62,301 nucleotides of DNA from an uncultured Oscillospiraceae bacterium. Lineage in GTDB: Bacteria; Bacillota; Clostridia; Oscillospirales; Oscillospiraceae. The notes under the pieces are model-generated. The model worked only from the letters and a program-made list of their open reading frames with translations, had not been told where the DNA came from and ran no database searches. The stretch spans positions 1-62,301 of the forward strand of contig CAKTPM010000007.1 of assembly GCA_934591705.1 (NCBI GenBank), written 5' to 3'. Shown here in pieces: positions 25,516 through 33,361 of the stretch (the stretch's first letter is position 1; the number at the start of each line of letters is the position of its first letter). Both the position numbers and the translations under genes were made by a program.

Positions 25516-26016
25516 TTAACCCAAGATCTCGTCTACGCTCTTGCCGCGGACGCGGGCGACCTCTTCCGGGGTACGCAGGGACTTGAGGCCCTCAAAGGTA
25601 GCGGCGACAACATTGACAGCGGTGTTGGAGCGCAGGCACTTGGCACGGATGTCCTTGACACCGGCTGCCTCCATGATGATACGCACGGGGCCGCCGGCGA
25701 TGATACCGGTACCAGGTGCGGCGGGCTTGAGCATGACGCGGCCTGCGCCTGCCTCACCGATGACCTCGTGAGGAATGGTGCTGCCGGCCAGAGAGATCTG
25801 GACCATGTTCTTCTTGGCATCCTCGATGCCCTTGCGGATGGCCTCGGGCACCTCGGCGGCCTTACCCAGGCCGAAGCCGACCTTGCCCTTGCCATCGCCG
25901 ACCACCATCAAGGCGGAGAACTTCATGACACGGCCGCCCTTAACGGTCTTGGATACGCGGTTGGTAGCGACTACTTTTTCAATGTACTCGCTGGGCTCTC
26001 TTTCAAATCTAGCCAT
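25516..26016 (-). CDS. rpsE: 30S ribosomal protein S5
   Basis: S5 contributes to decoding accuracy and to the mRNA entry-site helicase. The 166-residue protein has the double-stranded-RNA-binding-like N-terminal domain (EYIEKVVATNRVSKTVKGGR) and the C-terminal domain with GVKDIRAKCLRSNTAVNVV. The family spectinomycin loop reads VSKTVKGGRVMKF, an ordinary sequence. It lies 20 bases after rplR. Confidence 0.97.
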   Translation of the reverse strand: MARFEREPSEYIEKVVATNRVSKTVKGGRVMKFSALMVVGDGKGKVGFGLGKAAEVPEAIRKGIEDAKKNMVQISLAGSTIPHEVIGEAGAGRVMLKPAAPGTGIIAGGPVRIIMEAAGVKDIRAKCLRSNTAVNVVAATFEGLKSLRTPEEVARVRGKSVDEILG

Positions 26017-26036
26017 TGTTATTTCGTCCTCCTTCC

Positions 26037-26396
26037 TTAGAATTCCAGGCCGCCCTCGCGGGCGCCTTCAGCCAGCTCGGCCACACGGCCGTGGTACACA
26101 TAGCCGCCGCGGTCGAAGACCACGGTGTCAATGCCCTTGGCCTTGCAGCGCTCGGCTACCAGCTTACCGACGGCGCGGGCGGCGGTCTTGTTGCCGCCGA
26201 AGCCCTCGATCTCCTTGTCCAGGGAGGAGGCGGCCACCAGGGTGCTGCCGGCCACATCGTCGATCACCTGGGCATAGATGTTCTTCTCGCTGCGGAATAC
26301 ATTCAGGCGGGGACGCTCGGGAGTGCCGGACACCTTGGAACGGACACGCAGATGGCGCTTCATGCGCTGGGCCTTTGTATCAGGTCTTTTAATCAT
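26037..26396 (-). CDS. rplR: 50S ribosomal protein L18
   Basis: L18 binds 5S rRNA together with L5. The 119-residue sequence shows the basic start (RPDTKAQRMKRHLRVRSKV), the RLNVFRSEKNIYAQVIDD segment, and the terminal FDRGGYVYHGRVAELAEGAREGGLEF. GGAGGTG lies 9 bases before the ATG. Spacing to rplF is 14 bases. Confidence 0.97.
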   Translation of the reverse strand: MIKRPDTKAQRMKRHLRVRSKVSGTPERPRLNVFRSEKNIYAQVIDDVAGSTLVAASSLDKEIEGFGGNKTAARAVGKLVAERCKAKGIDTVVFDRGGYVYHGRVAELAEGAREGGLEF

Positions 26397-26410
26397 ATCG
26401 GCACACCTCC

Positions 26411-26956
26411 TTACTTCTTAGCGCCGGTCTTACCCACCTTGCGGCGGATGGTCTCGTCAGAATACTTGATGCCCTTGCCCTTGTAGGGTTCGGGAGGACG
26501 CTTCTCGCGGACCTCGGCGGCGAACTGGCCGACCTTCTGCTTGTCGGGGCCGGAGATCACCACCTGGTTCTGGCTGGGGACATCGATGGTGATGCCGTCG
26601 ATCTCGGGCATCTTCACCAGGTGGGAGTAGCCCAGGTTCATCACCAGGACATTGCCCTCCTTGGCGGCACGGTAACCCACGCCGTTGATGTCGAGCGTTT
26701 TCTTGAAGCCGTCGGTCACGCCCACGACCATGTTGTGCAGCAGGGCACGGGTCAGGCCGTGGAGGGCGTTGGACTGCTTGTCGGTGTTGGGGTTCACCAC
26801 ATGGATGACGCCCTCACCCTGCTGGATGTTCATGACGGGGCTCAGCTCCTGGGTCAGGGTGCCCTTGGGGCCCTTGACGGTAACCACATTGTTCTCGGCC
26901 ACGGTCACGGTGACGCCGGCGGGAACAGTGATGGGCATTTTACCAATTCTGCTCAT
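26411..26956 (-). CDS. rplF: 50S ribosomal protein L6
   Basis: L6 has two similar domains and sits near the factor-binding site. The 181-residue protein begins MSRIGKMPITVPAGVTV, contains GPKGTLTQELSP in the first domain and the PEPYKGKGIKYSDETIRRKVGK signature at the C-terminus. It lies between rpsH (15 bases upstream) and rplR. Confidence 0.97.
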   Translation of the reverse strand: MSRIGKMPITVPAGVTVTVAENNVVTVKGPKGTLTQELSPVMNIQQGEGVIHVVNPNTDKQSNALHGLTRALLHNMVVGVTDGFKKTLDINGVGYRAAKEGNVLVMNLGYSHLVKMPEIDGITIDVPSQNQVVISGPDKQKVGQFAAEVREKRPPEPYKGKGIKYSDETIRRKVGKTGAKK

Positions 26957-26971
26957 TGTTCAAATACCCCC

Positions 26972-27370
26972 TTACCAAATGAATGCCAGGACTTCGCCGC
27001 CGACATGCGCCGCGCGAGCGGCCTTGTCGGTCATGACGCCCTTGGAAGTGGACACGATGGCGATACCCAGGCCCTTGAGGACGCGGGGCAGCTCATCGGC
27101 GCCTACATAAACACGCAGGCCGGGCTTGGAGACGCGGCGCAGACCGGAGATGACCTTCTCCTTGCCGGCGTTGTACTTCAGGGTGATGTGGATCATGCCC
27201 TGGGTACCGTCCTCCACGATGTTGAAGGCCTTGATGTAGCCCTCGTCCAGCAGGATCTGGGCGATGCTCTTCTTCATGTTGGAAGCGGGAACATCCACCG
27301 TCTCATGCTTGGCATTGTTGGCGTTGCGGATACGGGTGAGCATATCAGCAACAGGATCAGTGATGTGCAT
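26972..27370 (-). CDS. rpsH: 30S ribosomal protein S8
   Basis: S8 binds helix 21 of 16S rRNA and in E. coli represses the spc operon by binding its mRNA. The 132-residue protein starts MHITDPVADMLTRIRNAN and ends with VSTSKGVMTDKAARAAHVGGEVLAFIW, a complete S8. A 332-base non-coding insertion with hairpins separates it from rpsN upstream, although the other genes of this operon lie within 20 bases of each other. Confidence 0.97.
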   Translation of the reverse strand: MHITDPVADMLTRIRNANNAKHETVDVPASNMKKSIAQILLDEGYIKAFNIVEDGTQGMIHITLKYNAGKEKVISGLRRVSKPGLRVYVGADELPRVLKGLGIAIVSTSKGVMTDKAARAAHVGGEVLAFIW

Positions 27371-27702
27371 AGTGTAGTATCCTCCTAATTTAGAGTTACA
27401 GGCAGATGCCTGTTGAGGCAGCGAGGTATCACTGCTAATTTAGTCCGCCGGGACAGGCCCGATGTTTAATTAACAGTGACCTTTCGCCATCCTATATCGC
27501 CAGGGCTCTCGCCCTTGGTCGTATGCTTGCGGAGCGCCTCCGCGGGGTCTGGTGAGGTGGGCTGCCGCTGTACTTGCGTGCAGCAAGCCATACCCCTCAC
27601 CCCTCTGCCCATTAGAGCAGATTTTTTCGTCAGACGAGGCGGCGGGGCGCAGCCGTACTTTGTGTACGGCAAGCCTTGCCAACGAAGTATGACGGAAAAA
27701 GA
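27371..27702 (-). repeat. Non-coding insertion with two related palindromic hairpins inside the spc operon
   Basis: No gene is seen in this 332-base gap between rpsN and rpsH. It holds two similar palindromic units. Unit 1 (about 27553-27606) is bounded by GGTGAGG and CCTCACC, with GCTGCCG...GTGCAGCAAGCC in the middle. Unit 2 (about 27618-27704) is bounded by TTTTTTCGTCA and TGACGGAAAAA, with GCCGTAC-TTTGT-GTACGGC at its centre. Both share the core layout GC-GCCG-GTACTT-GTG-GCAAGCC. CTAATTTAG occurs at 27385-27393 and again at 27435-27443. From memory, elements like unit 2 are dispersed in Oscillospiraceae genomes; this could not be searched. Confidence 0.65.
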
Positions 27703-27888
27703 TTACCAGGAAGCCTTGCGGACACCGGGGATCTCGCCCTTATAGGCCAGCGTGCGGAAGCACACGCGGCACACGCCGTAGTTGCGGAGATAGGCGTGGG
27801 GACGACCGCAGATCTTGCAGCGGTTGTACTTACGGGTGGAGAACTTGGCGGGGGCCTGCTGCTTGAGCTTCATAGACAGTTTTGCCAT
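27703..27888 (-). CDS. rpsN: 30S ribosomal protein S14, zinc type
   Basis: S14 lies in the head of the 30S. The 61-residue length and the CKIC...CRVC zinc knuckle identify the short C+ form (rpsN1/S14Z), the usual form encoded in this operon in Firmicutes. The C-terminus GEIPGVRKASW is standard. It follows rplE by 17 bases and has the non-coding insertion downstream. Confidence 0.97.
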   Translation of the reverse strand: MAKLSMKLKQQAPAKFSTRKYNRCKICGRPHAYLRNYGVCRVCFRTLAYKGEIPGVRKASW

Positions 27889-27905
27889 GATTTATATCCT
27901 CCTAA

Positions 27906-28445
27906 TCAGCGTTCAAAGGGAGCGCCGACCAGAGTCAGCAGCTCACGGGCCTCTTCATCGCTATGGGCGGTGGTGCAGATGACGATATCCATGCCGCGGA
28001 TCTTGTCGATCTTGTCGTACTCGATCTCGGGGAAGATCAGCTGCTCCTTGATGCCCAGGGCATAGTTGCCGCGGCCGTCGAAGGCGTTGGCGCTGATGCC
28101 GCGGAAGTCGCGGACGCGGGGCAGGGCCACATTGAACAGGCGGTCCAGGAACTCCCACATCTTCTCACCCCGGAGGGTGACCTTGGCGCCCACGGGCATG
28201 CCCTCACGCAGCTTGAAGTTTGCCACGGACTTCTTGGCGATGGTCACGATGGCCTTCTGGCCGGTGATCTCGCCCAGGTCTTTGACAACGGCGTCCAGAA
28301 CCTTGGGGTTCTCCTTGGCCTCGCCGCAGCCCACATTGATAACGACCTTGTCGATCTTGGGGATCTGCATGATGGACTTGTAGCCGAACTTCTTGAAGAG
28401 AGCGGGAGCCACTTCTTCGGTATACTTCACTTTCAGTCGTGCCAT
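27906..28445 (-). CDS. rplE: 50S ribosomal protein L5
   Basis: L5 binds 5S rRNA and touches the P-site tRNA. The 179-residue protein has the typical YKSIMQIPKIDKVVINVGCG, GQKAIVTIAKKSVANFKLREG and FRGISANAFDGRGNYALGIKEQ segments. It lies between rplX and rpsN. Confidence 0.97.
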   Translation of the reverse strand: MARLKVKYTEEVAPALFKKFGYKSIMQIPKIDKVVINVGCGEAKENPKVLDAVVKDLGEITGQKAIVTIAKKSVANFKLREGMPVGAKVTLRGEKMWEFLDRLFNVALPRVRDFRGISANAFDGRGNYALGIKEQLIFPEIEYDKIDKIRGMDIVICTTAHSDEEARELLTLVGAPFER

Positions 28446-28464
28446 TTTTCAACTCTCTCCTTTC

Positions 28465-28779
28465 TTAAAGCTCGGCGCCGCAGTGCTTGCACACGCGGAC
28501 CTTCTTACCGTCAGCCAGCTTCATGGCGACGCGGGTACCCTTGCCGCACTTGGGGCAGACGACCTGCACCTTGCTGGCGTAGATGGCGGACTCGCGCTTG
28601 ACGATGCCGCCCTCCTCGCCCTGCTTGCGGGGCTTGATGTGGCAGGTCACCATGTTGATGCCCTCCACAACGACCTTACGCTCGGAGGGAACGGTGCCCA
28701 GCACCTTGCCCTGCTTGCCCTTGTCCTTGCCGGACAGAACGACGACCTTGTCGTTCTTCTTGATTTTCAGACTATTCAT
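28465..28779 (-). CDS. rplX: 50S ribosomal protein L24
   Basis: L24 is an assembly initiator of the 50S. The 104-residue sequence has the N-terminal KOW motif (KNDKVVVLSGKDKGKQGKVL) and a C-terminal CPKC...CKHC pair that could bind zinc; E. coli L24 lacks it, but it is common in Gram-positive L24. It lies 16 bases after rplN. Confidence 0.97.
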   Translation of the reverse strand: MNSLKIKKNDKVVVLSGKDKGKQGKVLGTVPSERKVVVEGINMVTCHIKPRKQGEEGGIVKRESAIYASKVQVVCPKCGKGTRVAMKLADGKKVRVCKHCGAEL

Positions 28780-28795
28780 TCTTTCAGGCCCTCCA

Positions 28796-29164
28796 TTAAA
28801 TTACTTCGGGAGCCAGGGACAGGATCTTCATGTAATCCTTGTCGCGCAGCTCACGGGCGACGGGCCCAAAGATACGGGTACCTCTGGGGTTCTTGTCTTC
28901 CTTGATGAGAACGGCGGCATTGTCGTCGAAACGGACATAAGTACCGTCAGCGCGGCGGATGCCCTTGGCAGAGCGCACGATGACAGCGCGCACGACCTCG
29001 CCCTTCTTCACCTGACCGCCGGGAGTGCTCTTGCGCACAGAAGCCACGATCACATCACCGATGTTGCCGTACTTCACGGTGGAGCCGCCCAGAACGCGGA
29101 TGCACTTGATTTCTCTGGCGCCGGTATTGTCGGCAACCTTCAGATAAGACTCTTGCTGAATCAT
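28796..29164 (-). CDS. rplN: 50S ribosomal protein L14
   Basis: L14 forms the B5/B8 intersubunit bridges and is the target of the silencing factor RsfS. The 122-residue protein starts MIQQESYLKVADNTGAR and ends with FMKILSLAPEVI-type residues (MKILSLAPEVI), as expected. It follows rpsQ by 14 bases. Confidence 0.97.
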   Translation of the reverse strand: MIQQESYLKVADNTGAREIKCIRVLGGSTVKYGNIGDVIVASVRKSTPGGQVKKGEVVRAVIVRSAKGIRRADGTYVRFDDNAAVLIKEDKNPRGTRIFGPVARELRDKDYMKILSLAPEVI

Positions 29165-29178
29165 AATCGGCTACCTCC

Positions 29179-29442
29179 TTACTTCGCCTTCTCGATGATC
29201 TCGACCACGCGCCAGCGCTTGTCCTTGGACAGGGGGCGGGTCTCCATCACTTTCACGGTATCGCCTACGCCGCAGCTGTTGAGCTCGTCATGGGCCTTCA
29301 GCTTATAGGTGCGGCCAACGATCTTCTTATAGAGAGGATGAGCGACGCGGTCGGCAATAGCCACGACCACGGTCTTATCCATCTTGTCGGACACGACCTT
29401 ACCCACACGGGTCTTGCGGGAGGAAATTCTCTTCTCTTCCAT
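29179..29442 (-). CDS. rpsQ: 30S ribosomal protein S17
   Basis: S17 is a primary 16S rRNA-binding OB-fold protein. The 87 residues include SRKTRVGKVVSDKMDKTVVV and GDTVKVMETRPLSKDKRWRV. ATG 29442 is chosen because AGGAGG lies 8 bases before it; a longer upstream frame has no family support. It starts one base after the rpmC stop. Confidence 0.96.
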   Translation of the reverse strand: MEEKRISSRKTRVGKVVSDKMDKTVVVAIADRVAHPLYKKIVGRTYKLKAHDELNSCGVGDTVKVMETRPLSKDKRWRVVEIIEKAK

Positions 29443-29443
29443 T

Positions 29444-29641
29444 TCAGTTCTCCTCCTTTTCACGGATAACGGTCTTCACGCGGGCAATATCGCGCTTGGT
29501 TTCAGCGATCTTGAGAGGATTGTCCAGCTGATTGGTTGCGTGCTGCATACGCAGGAAGAACAGATCCTTCTTCAGGGAGTCGAGCTTATCGTTCAGCTGC
29601 TCGACGGTCATTGCACGTACTTCATTGGCCTTCATTCTCAT
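29444..29641 (-). CDS. rpmC: 50S ribosomal protein L29
   Basis: L29 is a small helical protein at the tunnel exit, where it helps bind SRP and trigger factor. The 65-residue sequence has the coiled-coil pattern RAMTVEQLNDKLDSLKKDLF followed by the RMQHATNQLDNPLKI segment. The start codon at 29641 overlaps the rplP stop by 4 bases; a second in-frame ATG two codons later (29635) is possible. Confidence 0.95.
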   Translation of the reverse strand: MRMKANEVRAMTVEQLNDKLDSLKKDLFFLRMQHATNQLDNPLKIAETKRDIARVKTVIREKEEN

Positions 29642-30072
29642 TCACCTACTTCCTGGGACTCGAGGTCTTCGCGCTTGACGATCTTGGTCTTGATGGGCAG
29701 CTTGTGGCTGGCAAGACGCAGAGCTTCCTTGGCGATTTCCTCGGGGACGCCGGCGATCTCAAACATGACACGGCCGGGCTTGACAACGGCTACCCAATAC
29801 TCGGGGGAACCCTTACCGGAACCCATGCGGGTCTCAGCGGGCTTCTCGGTGATGGGCTTATCGGGGAAGATCTTGATCCAAACCTGACCGCCGCGCTTGG
29901 TGTAGCGGGTCATGGCGATACGGGCGGCCTCGATCTGATTGCTGGTGATCCAGCTGGGCTCCAGAGCAACCAGGCCGTATTCGCCGTAGTTGATCTTGTT
30001 GCCGCGCATGGCCTTGCCGGTGAGGCGACCGCGCTGCTGGCGGCGATATTTAACTCTCTTAGGCAGAAGCAT
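29638..30072 (-). CDS. rplP: 50S ribosomal protein L16
   Basis: L16 helps place the acceptor stem of the A-site tRNA. The 144-residue protein starts MLLPKRVKYRRQQRGRLTGKA and contains GQVWIKIFPDKPITEKPAETRMGSGKG, including the loop arginine that is hydroxylated in some bacteria. It overlaps rpsC by one base and rpmC by four, so the three genes are translationally coupled. Confidence 0.97.
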   Translation of the reverse strand: MLLPKRVKYRRQQRGRLTGKAMRGNKINYGEYGLVALEPSWITSNQIEAARIAMTRYTKRGGQVWIKIFPDKPITEKPAETRMGSGKGSPEYWVAVVKPGRVMFEIAGVPEEIAKEALRLASHKLPIKTKIVKREDLESQEVGE

Positions 30073-30914
30073 TACTGGTTGCCTCCTTCCTTATTGGCTG
30101 CGGGACGGTCGGTACGGGGTGCCCGGGGACCGCGGTTGTAGCTGCCCTCACGGCGCTGACCGTCGCGGTTAAAGCCACCATCGCGGCGGAAGCCGTCGCG
30201 CCGGCCATCACGGCCGCCGCGGCGCTCGCGGCGCTCCTGATAGGGCTTGGTGGTGTCCAGGGTACGGGGGGTGGTGCGCAGAGTCTGGGTAAGGATCTCG
30301 CCCTTGTAGATCCAGACCTTGATGCCGATGCGGCCATAGGTGGTGGCGGCCTCGGCGAAGCCGTAGTCGATGTCGGCACGCAGGGTCTGCAGGGGGATGG
30401 TACCCTCGTGATAGTGCTCGGTGCCGGCGATCTCGCGGCCGCCCAGACGGCCGTTGCAGTTGCACTTGATGCCCTTGGCGCCGGCGCGCATGGCGCGGCC
30501 CATGACATTCTTCATGGCCCGGCGGTGAGAAATACGCTTCTCGATCTGCTGGGCAATGTTCTCGGCCACCAGCTGGGCATCCATATCGGGGTTGCGGACC
30601 TCGACGATGTTCAGCTTCACGGTCTTGCCGATGAGGGCCTCCACGCTCTTGCGGTACTCCTCGACCTGCTCGCCGCCCTTGCCGATGACGATGCCGGGAC
30701 GGGCCACATGCAGGTAGATGGTAACGACCTCGTTGCTGCGCTCGATCTCGATCTTGGAGACACCGGCAGCGTACAGCAGCTTCTTGAGATAGACGCGGAT
30801 CTTGTGGTCCTCGACCAGCAGATCGCCTACCTTCTCTTCACTGGCATACCAGCGGGAATCCCAGTCTTTGATGACGCCCACGCGCATGCCATGGGGATTG
30901 ACTTTCTGACCCAT
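30072..30914 (-). CDS. rpsC: 30S ribosomal protein S3 with Arg/Gly-rich C-terminal extension
   Basis: S3 lines the mRNA entry tunnel. The first 215 residues or so are a normal S3 with the KH type II domain (GIVIGKGGEQVEEYRKSVE) and the C-terminal S3 domain ending near EILTQTL. After this comes an extra tail of about 60 residues rich in Arg, Gly, Asp and Asn, with repeated RRDG, NRDG and RGP motifs. Total length is 280, whereas Bacillus S3 has about 218. The tail resembles disordered RGG regions of RNA-binding proteins. The next gene, rplP, starts in the stop codon. Confidence 0.97.
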   Translation of the reverse strand: MGQKVNPHGMRVGVIKDWDSRWYASEEKVGDLLVEDHKIRVYLKKLLYAAGVSKIEIERSNEVVTIYLHVARPGIVIGKGGEQVEEYRKSVEALIGKTVKLNIVEVRNPDMDAQLVAENIAQQIEKRISHRRAMKNVMGRAMRAGAKGIKCNCNGRLGGREIAGTEHYHEGTIPLQTLRADIDYGFAEAATTYGRIGIKVWIYKGEILTQTLRTTPRTLDTTKPYQERRERRGGRDGRRDGFRRDGGFNRDGQRREGSYNRGPRAPRTDRPAANKEGGNQ

Positions 30915-30933
30915 TTAACTGTTCCTCCCTTTC

Positions 30934-31269
30934 TTAGTCTTTCTCCGTGACAGCCAGGGTCACATGAGAAGTTCTCTTGTTGATGCGATAAGCGCGGCCC
31001 TGTGCACGGGGCATCATGCGCTTGAGGATGGGGCCGGGGGTCGCGAACACCTGGCTGACCACCAGCTTGTCGGGATCCATGCTGAAGTTGTTCTCAGCAT
31101 TGGCGCAAGCGCTCTTCAGCAGCTTCATCAGGGGCTCGGAGGCGGCCTTGGGAGTCTGCATCAGAACGGCCATAGCGGTACGGGTGTCCTTGCCGCGGAT
31201 GAGGTCGCAGACGATCTGGACCTTGCGGGGAGCGATGCGGATATAACGCAGATAAGCTTTAGCTTCCAT
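30934..31269 (-). CDS. rplV: 50S ribosomal protein L22
   Basis: L22 has a beta hairpin that narrows the peptide exit tunnel. The 111-residue form starts MEAKAYLRYIRIAPRKVQIV, and the tip loop PRAQGRAYRINKRTSHVTL is complete with no insertions of the kind linked to macrolide resistance. ATG 31269 is preferred: the alternative ATG 31281 touches the GGAGG directly and would add four residues not found in the family. Confidence 0.95.
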   Translation of the reverse strand: MEAKAYLRYIRIAPRKVQIVCDLIRGKDTRTAMAVLMQTPKAASEPLMKLLKSACANAENNFSMDPDKLVVSQVFATPGPILKRMMPRAQGRAYRINKRTSHVTLAVTEKD

Positions 31270-31286
31270 AGTACTTGGCATCCTCC

Positions 31287-31550
31287 TTACGCTTTCTTGG
31301 CATGGCCACGGAAGGTGCGGGTGGGAGCGAACTCACCCAGCTTGTGGCCGACCATGTCCTCCTGCACATACACAGGCACATGGCGGCGACCGTCGTGGAC
31401 AGCGATGGTGTGGCCGACGAAGGCGGGGAAGATGGTGGAGCTGCGGCTCCAGGTCTTCAGCACGGTCTTCTCGCCCTTCTTGTTCATTTCTTCAACCCGC
31501 TTCAGCAGCTCAGGGGCAACATACGGGCCTTTTTTAATAGATCTGCTCAT
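31287..31550 (-). CDS. rpsS: 30S ribosomal protein S19
   Basis: S19 pairs with S13 in the 30S head near the A site. The 87 residues start MSRSIKKGPYVAPELLKRV and contain the family motif KTWSRSSTIFPAFVGHTIAVHDGR and HKLGEFAPTRTF. It lies 15 bases after rplB. Confidence 0.97.
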   Translation of the reverse strand: MSRSIKKGPYVAPELLKRVEEMNKKGEKTVLKTWSRSSTIFPAFVGHTIAVHDGRRHVPVYVQEDMVGHKLGEFAPTRTFRGHAKKA

Positions 31551-31565
31551 ATTCTCTTTGCCTCC

Positions 31566-32402
31566 TTACTTCTGATTACGATGCTTCACGATGAACTTCT
31601 CGGTACGGTTCTTCTTGCTGCGGGTCTTGTAACCCAGAGCGGGCTTGCCCCAAGGAGTCACAGGGCCGGGACGGCCCACGGGGGACTTGCCTTCACCACC
31701 GCCGTGGGGGTGGTCGCAGGGGTTCATGACGGAGCCGCGGACGGTGGGACGCCAACCCATGTGGCGCTTGCGGCCGGCCTTACCGATCTGAATGTTCTCG
31801 TGCTCCAGGTTACCCACCTGGCCGATGCTGGCCTTGCAGTTGGTGCGGATGATGCGCACCTCACCGGAGGGCATACGGATCTGGGCATTGTCGCCCTCCT
31901 TGGCCATCAGCTGGGCATAAGCGCCGGCGCTGCGGACCAGCTGGGCGCCCTTGCCGGGGTGCATCTCCACATTGTGGATGATGGTACCCACGGGGATGTT
32001 GGCGATGGGCAGGCAGTTGCCGGGCTTGATGTCGGCGGCGGCGGAGGACAAAACCTTGTCGCCCACGCTCAGGCCCACGGGAGCGATGATGTAGCGCTTC
32101 TCGCCGTCGGCATATTCCACCAGGGCGATGTAGGCGCTGCGGTTGGGGTCATACTCCAGGCGGATGACAGTGGCCTCCATGTCCATCTTGTCACGCTTGA
32201 AGTCGATGATGCGATACTTACGGCGCTCGCCGCCGCCGCGATGACGGACGGTGATGCGGCCATAGCTGTTGCGACCAGCATTCTTCTTGAGAACCTCGAC
32301 CAGACTGGCCTCGGGCTTGCAGTGCTTGTCAATACCCTCGAAGCCGGAGACGGTCATATGACGGCGGGAAGGAGTGGTCGGTTTAAAAGTTTTAGTAGCC
32401 AT
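31566..32402 (-). CDS. rplB: 50S ribosomal protein L2
   Basis: L2 is required for subunit association and supports the peptidyl transferase centre. The 278-residue protein has the conserved C-terminal segment GWRPTVRGSVMNPCDHPHGG, whose histidine in PHGGGEG is invariant. It starts MATKTFKPTTPSRRHMT. Spacing to rplW is 19 bases. Confidence 0.98.
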   Translation of the reverse strand: MATKTFKPTTPSRRHMTVSGFEGIDKHCKPEASLVEVLKKNAGRNSYGRITVRHRGGGERRKYRIIDFKRDKMDMEATVIRLEYDPNRSAYIALVEYADGEKRYIIAPVGLSVGDKVLSSAAADIKPGNCLPIANIPVGTIIHNVEMHPGKGAQLVRSAGAYAQLMAKEGDNAQIRMPSGEVRIIRTNCKASIGQVGNLEHENIQIGKAGRKRHMGWRPTVRGSVMNPCDHPHGGGEGKSPVGRPGPVTPWGKPALGYKTRSKKNRTEKFIVKHRNQK

Positions 32403-32421
32403 GTTTTATTCCTTCCTTTCC

Positions 32422-32718
32422 TTACACCATGCCCTCGAAGAACTCGATGGACTTGGAATCAGCAGTAAGCTGGACATAGGCCTTCTTCCAGCTCTTGCGG
32501 CTGCCGGGACGGCCGCCGCCCAGGCGCTTGGCCTTGCCATCATAGTTGATGGTGTTGACCTTGGCGACCTTCACGCCGAAGATGGTCTCCACGGCGTTCT
32601 TGATCTCCACCTTACCGGCCTCGGGAGCTACCTCGAAGACATACTTCTTGGTACCGGTAGCTTCCATGGAGCGCTCGGTGATAATGGGGCGGATGATGAT
32701 ATCATAAACAGTTGCCAT
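32422..32718 (-). CDS. rplW: 50S ribosomal protein L23
   Basis: L23 marks the tunnel exit and docks trigger factor and SRP. The 98-residue sequence begins MATVYDIIIRPIITERSM, with KYVFEVAPEAGKVEIKNAVE and the basic loop KRLGGGRPGSRKSWKKAYV. Its start codon overlaps the rplD stop by one base. Confidence 0.97.
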   Translation of the reverse strand: MATVYDIIIRPIITERSMEATGTKKYVFEVAPEAGKVEIKNAVETIFGVKVAKVNTINYDGKAKRLGGGRPGSRKSWKKAYVQLTADSKSIEFFEGMV

Positions 32719-33341
32719 TATGCGAACACCTCCTCGATCACTGCAAGGGCTCCCTTGTCCAGCACCAGGGTGTTGGCCTTGAGAATGTCATAGACATTGA
32801 TCATGGCACCGAAGCTGGTGGTGACGCCGGGGATGTTGCGGGCGCTCTTGATGACGGTGTCGTCCTTGGCGGCGGTGACCACCAGAGACTTGCTGTCAGC
32901 GTTGACAGCGGTCATGAAGGCGCGGAAGTCCTTGGTCTTGATAGCGTCCATCTTGATGGCGTCGATGACGATGATCTCGCCGGCGGCCATCTTGGCGGAC
33001 AGAGCGGATTTCATAGCCAGACGCTTGACCTTCTTGTTGAGGACATAAGCGTAGCTGCGGGGCTTGGGGGCGAACACGATGCCGCCGTGGGTCCACTGGG
33101 GAGCACGGGTGCTGCCCTGACGGGCGTGGCCGGTGCCCTTCTGGCGCCAGGGCTTCTTGCCGCCGCCGGAAACCTCGGCGCGGGTCAGAGCACTCTGGGT
33201 GCCTTGCCGGCAGTTGGCCAGGTGGTTTTTGACCACTTCATGCACAACGGCTTCGTTGGGCTCGATGCCGAAGATGGCATCGCTCAGTTCCACAGTACCG
33301 ACCTTCTCGCCGGCCATGTTCAAAACATTGATAGTAGACAT
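32718..33341 (-). CDS. rplD: 50S ribosomal protein L4
   Basis: L4 reaches into the exit tunnel with a long loop and in E. coli also regulates the S10 operon. The 207-residue protein has the loop segment KKPWRQKGTGHARQGSTRAPQW with the usual basic pattern, followed by the globular C-terminal part (VNADSKSLVVTAAKDD). It lies 20 bases after rplC. Confidence 0.97.
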   Translation of the reverse strand: MSTINVLNMAGEKVGTVELSDAIFGIEPNEAVVHEVVKNHLANCRQGTQSALTRAEVSGGGKKPWRQKGTGHARQGSTRAPQWTHGGIVFAPKPRSYAYVLNKKVKRLAMKSALSAKMAAGEIIVIDAIKMDAIKTKDFRAFMTAVNADSKSLVVTAAKDDTVIKSARNIPGVTTSFGAMINVYDILKANTLVLDKGALAVIEEVFA

Positions 33342-33361
33342 TTCCTAAAGCACTCCTTTCC

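Noticed and set aside
27466..27682. Two overlapping minus-strand frames of about 70 codons in the rpsN-rpsH gap
   Set aside because: They run through palindromic repeats, lack a Shine-Dalgarno element, and show no protein-like composition. The gap is better explained as non-coding repeats.
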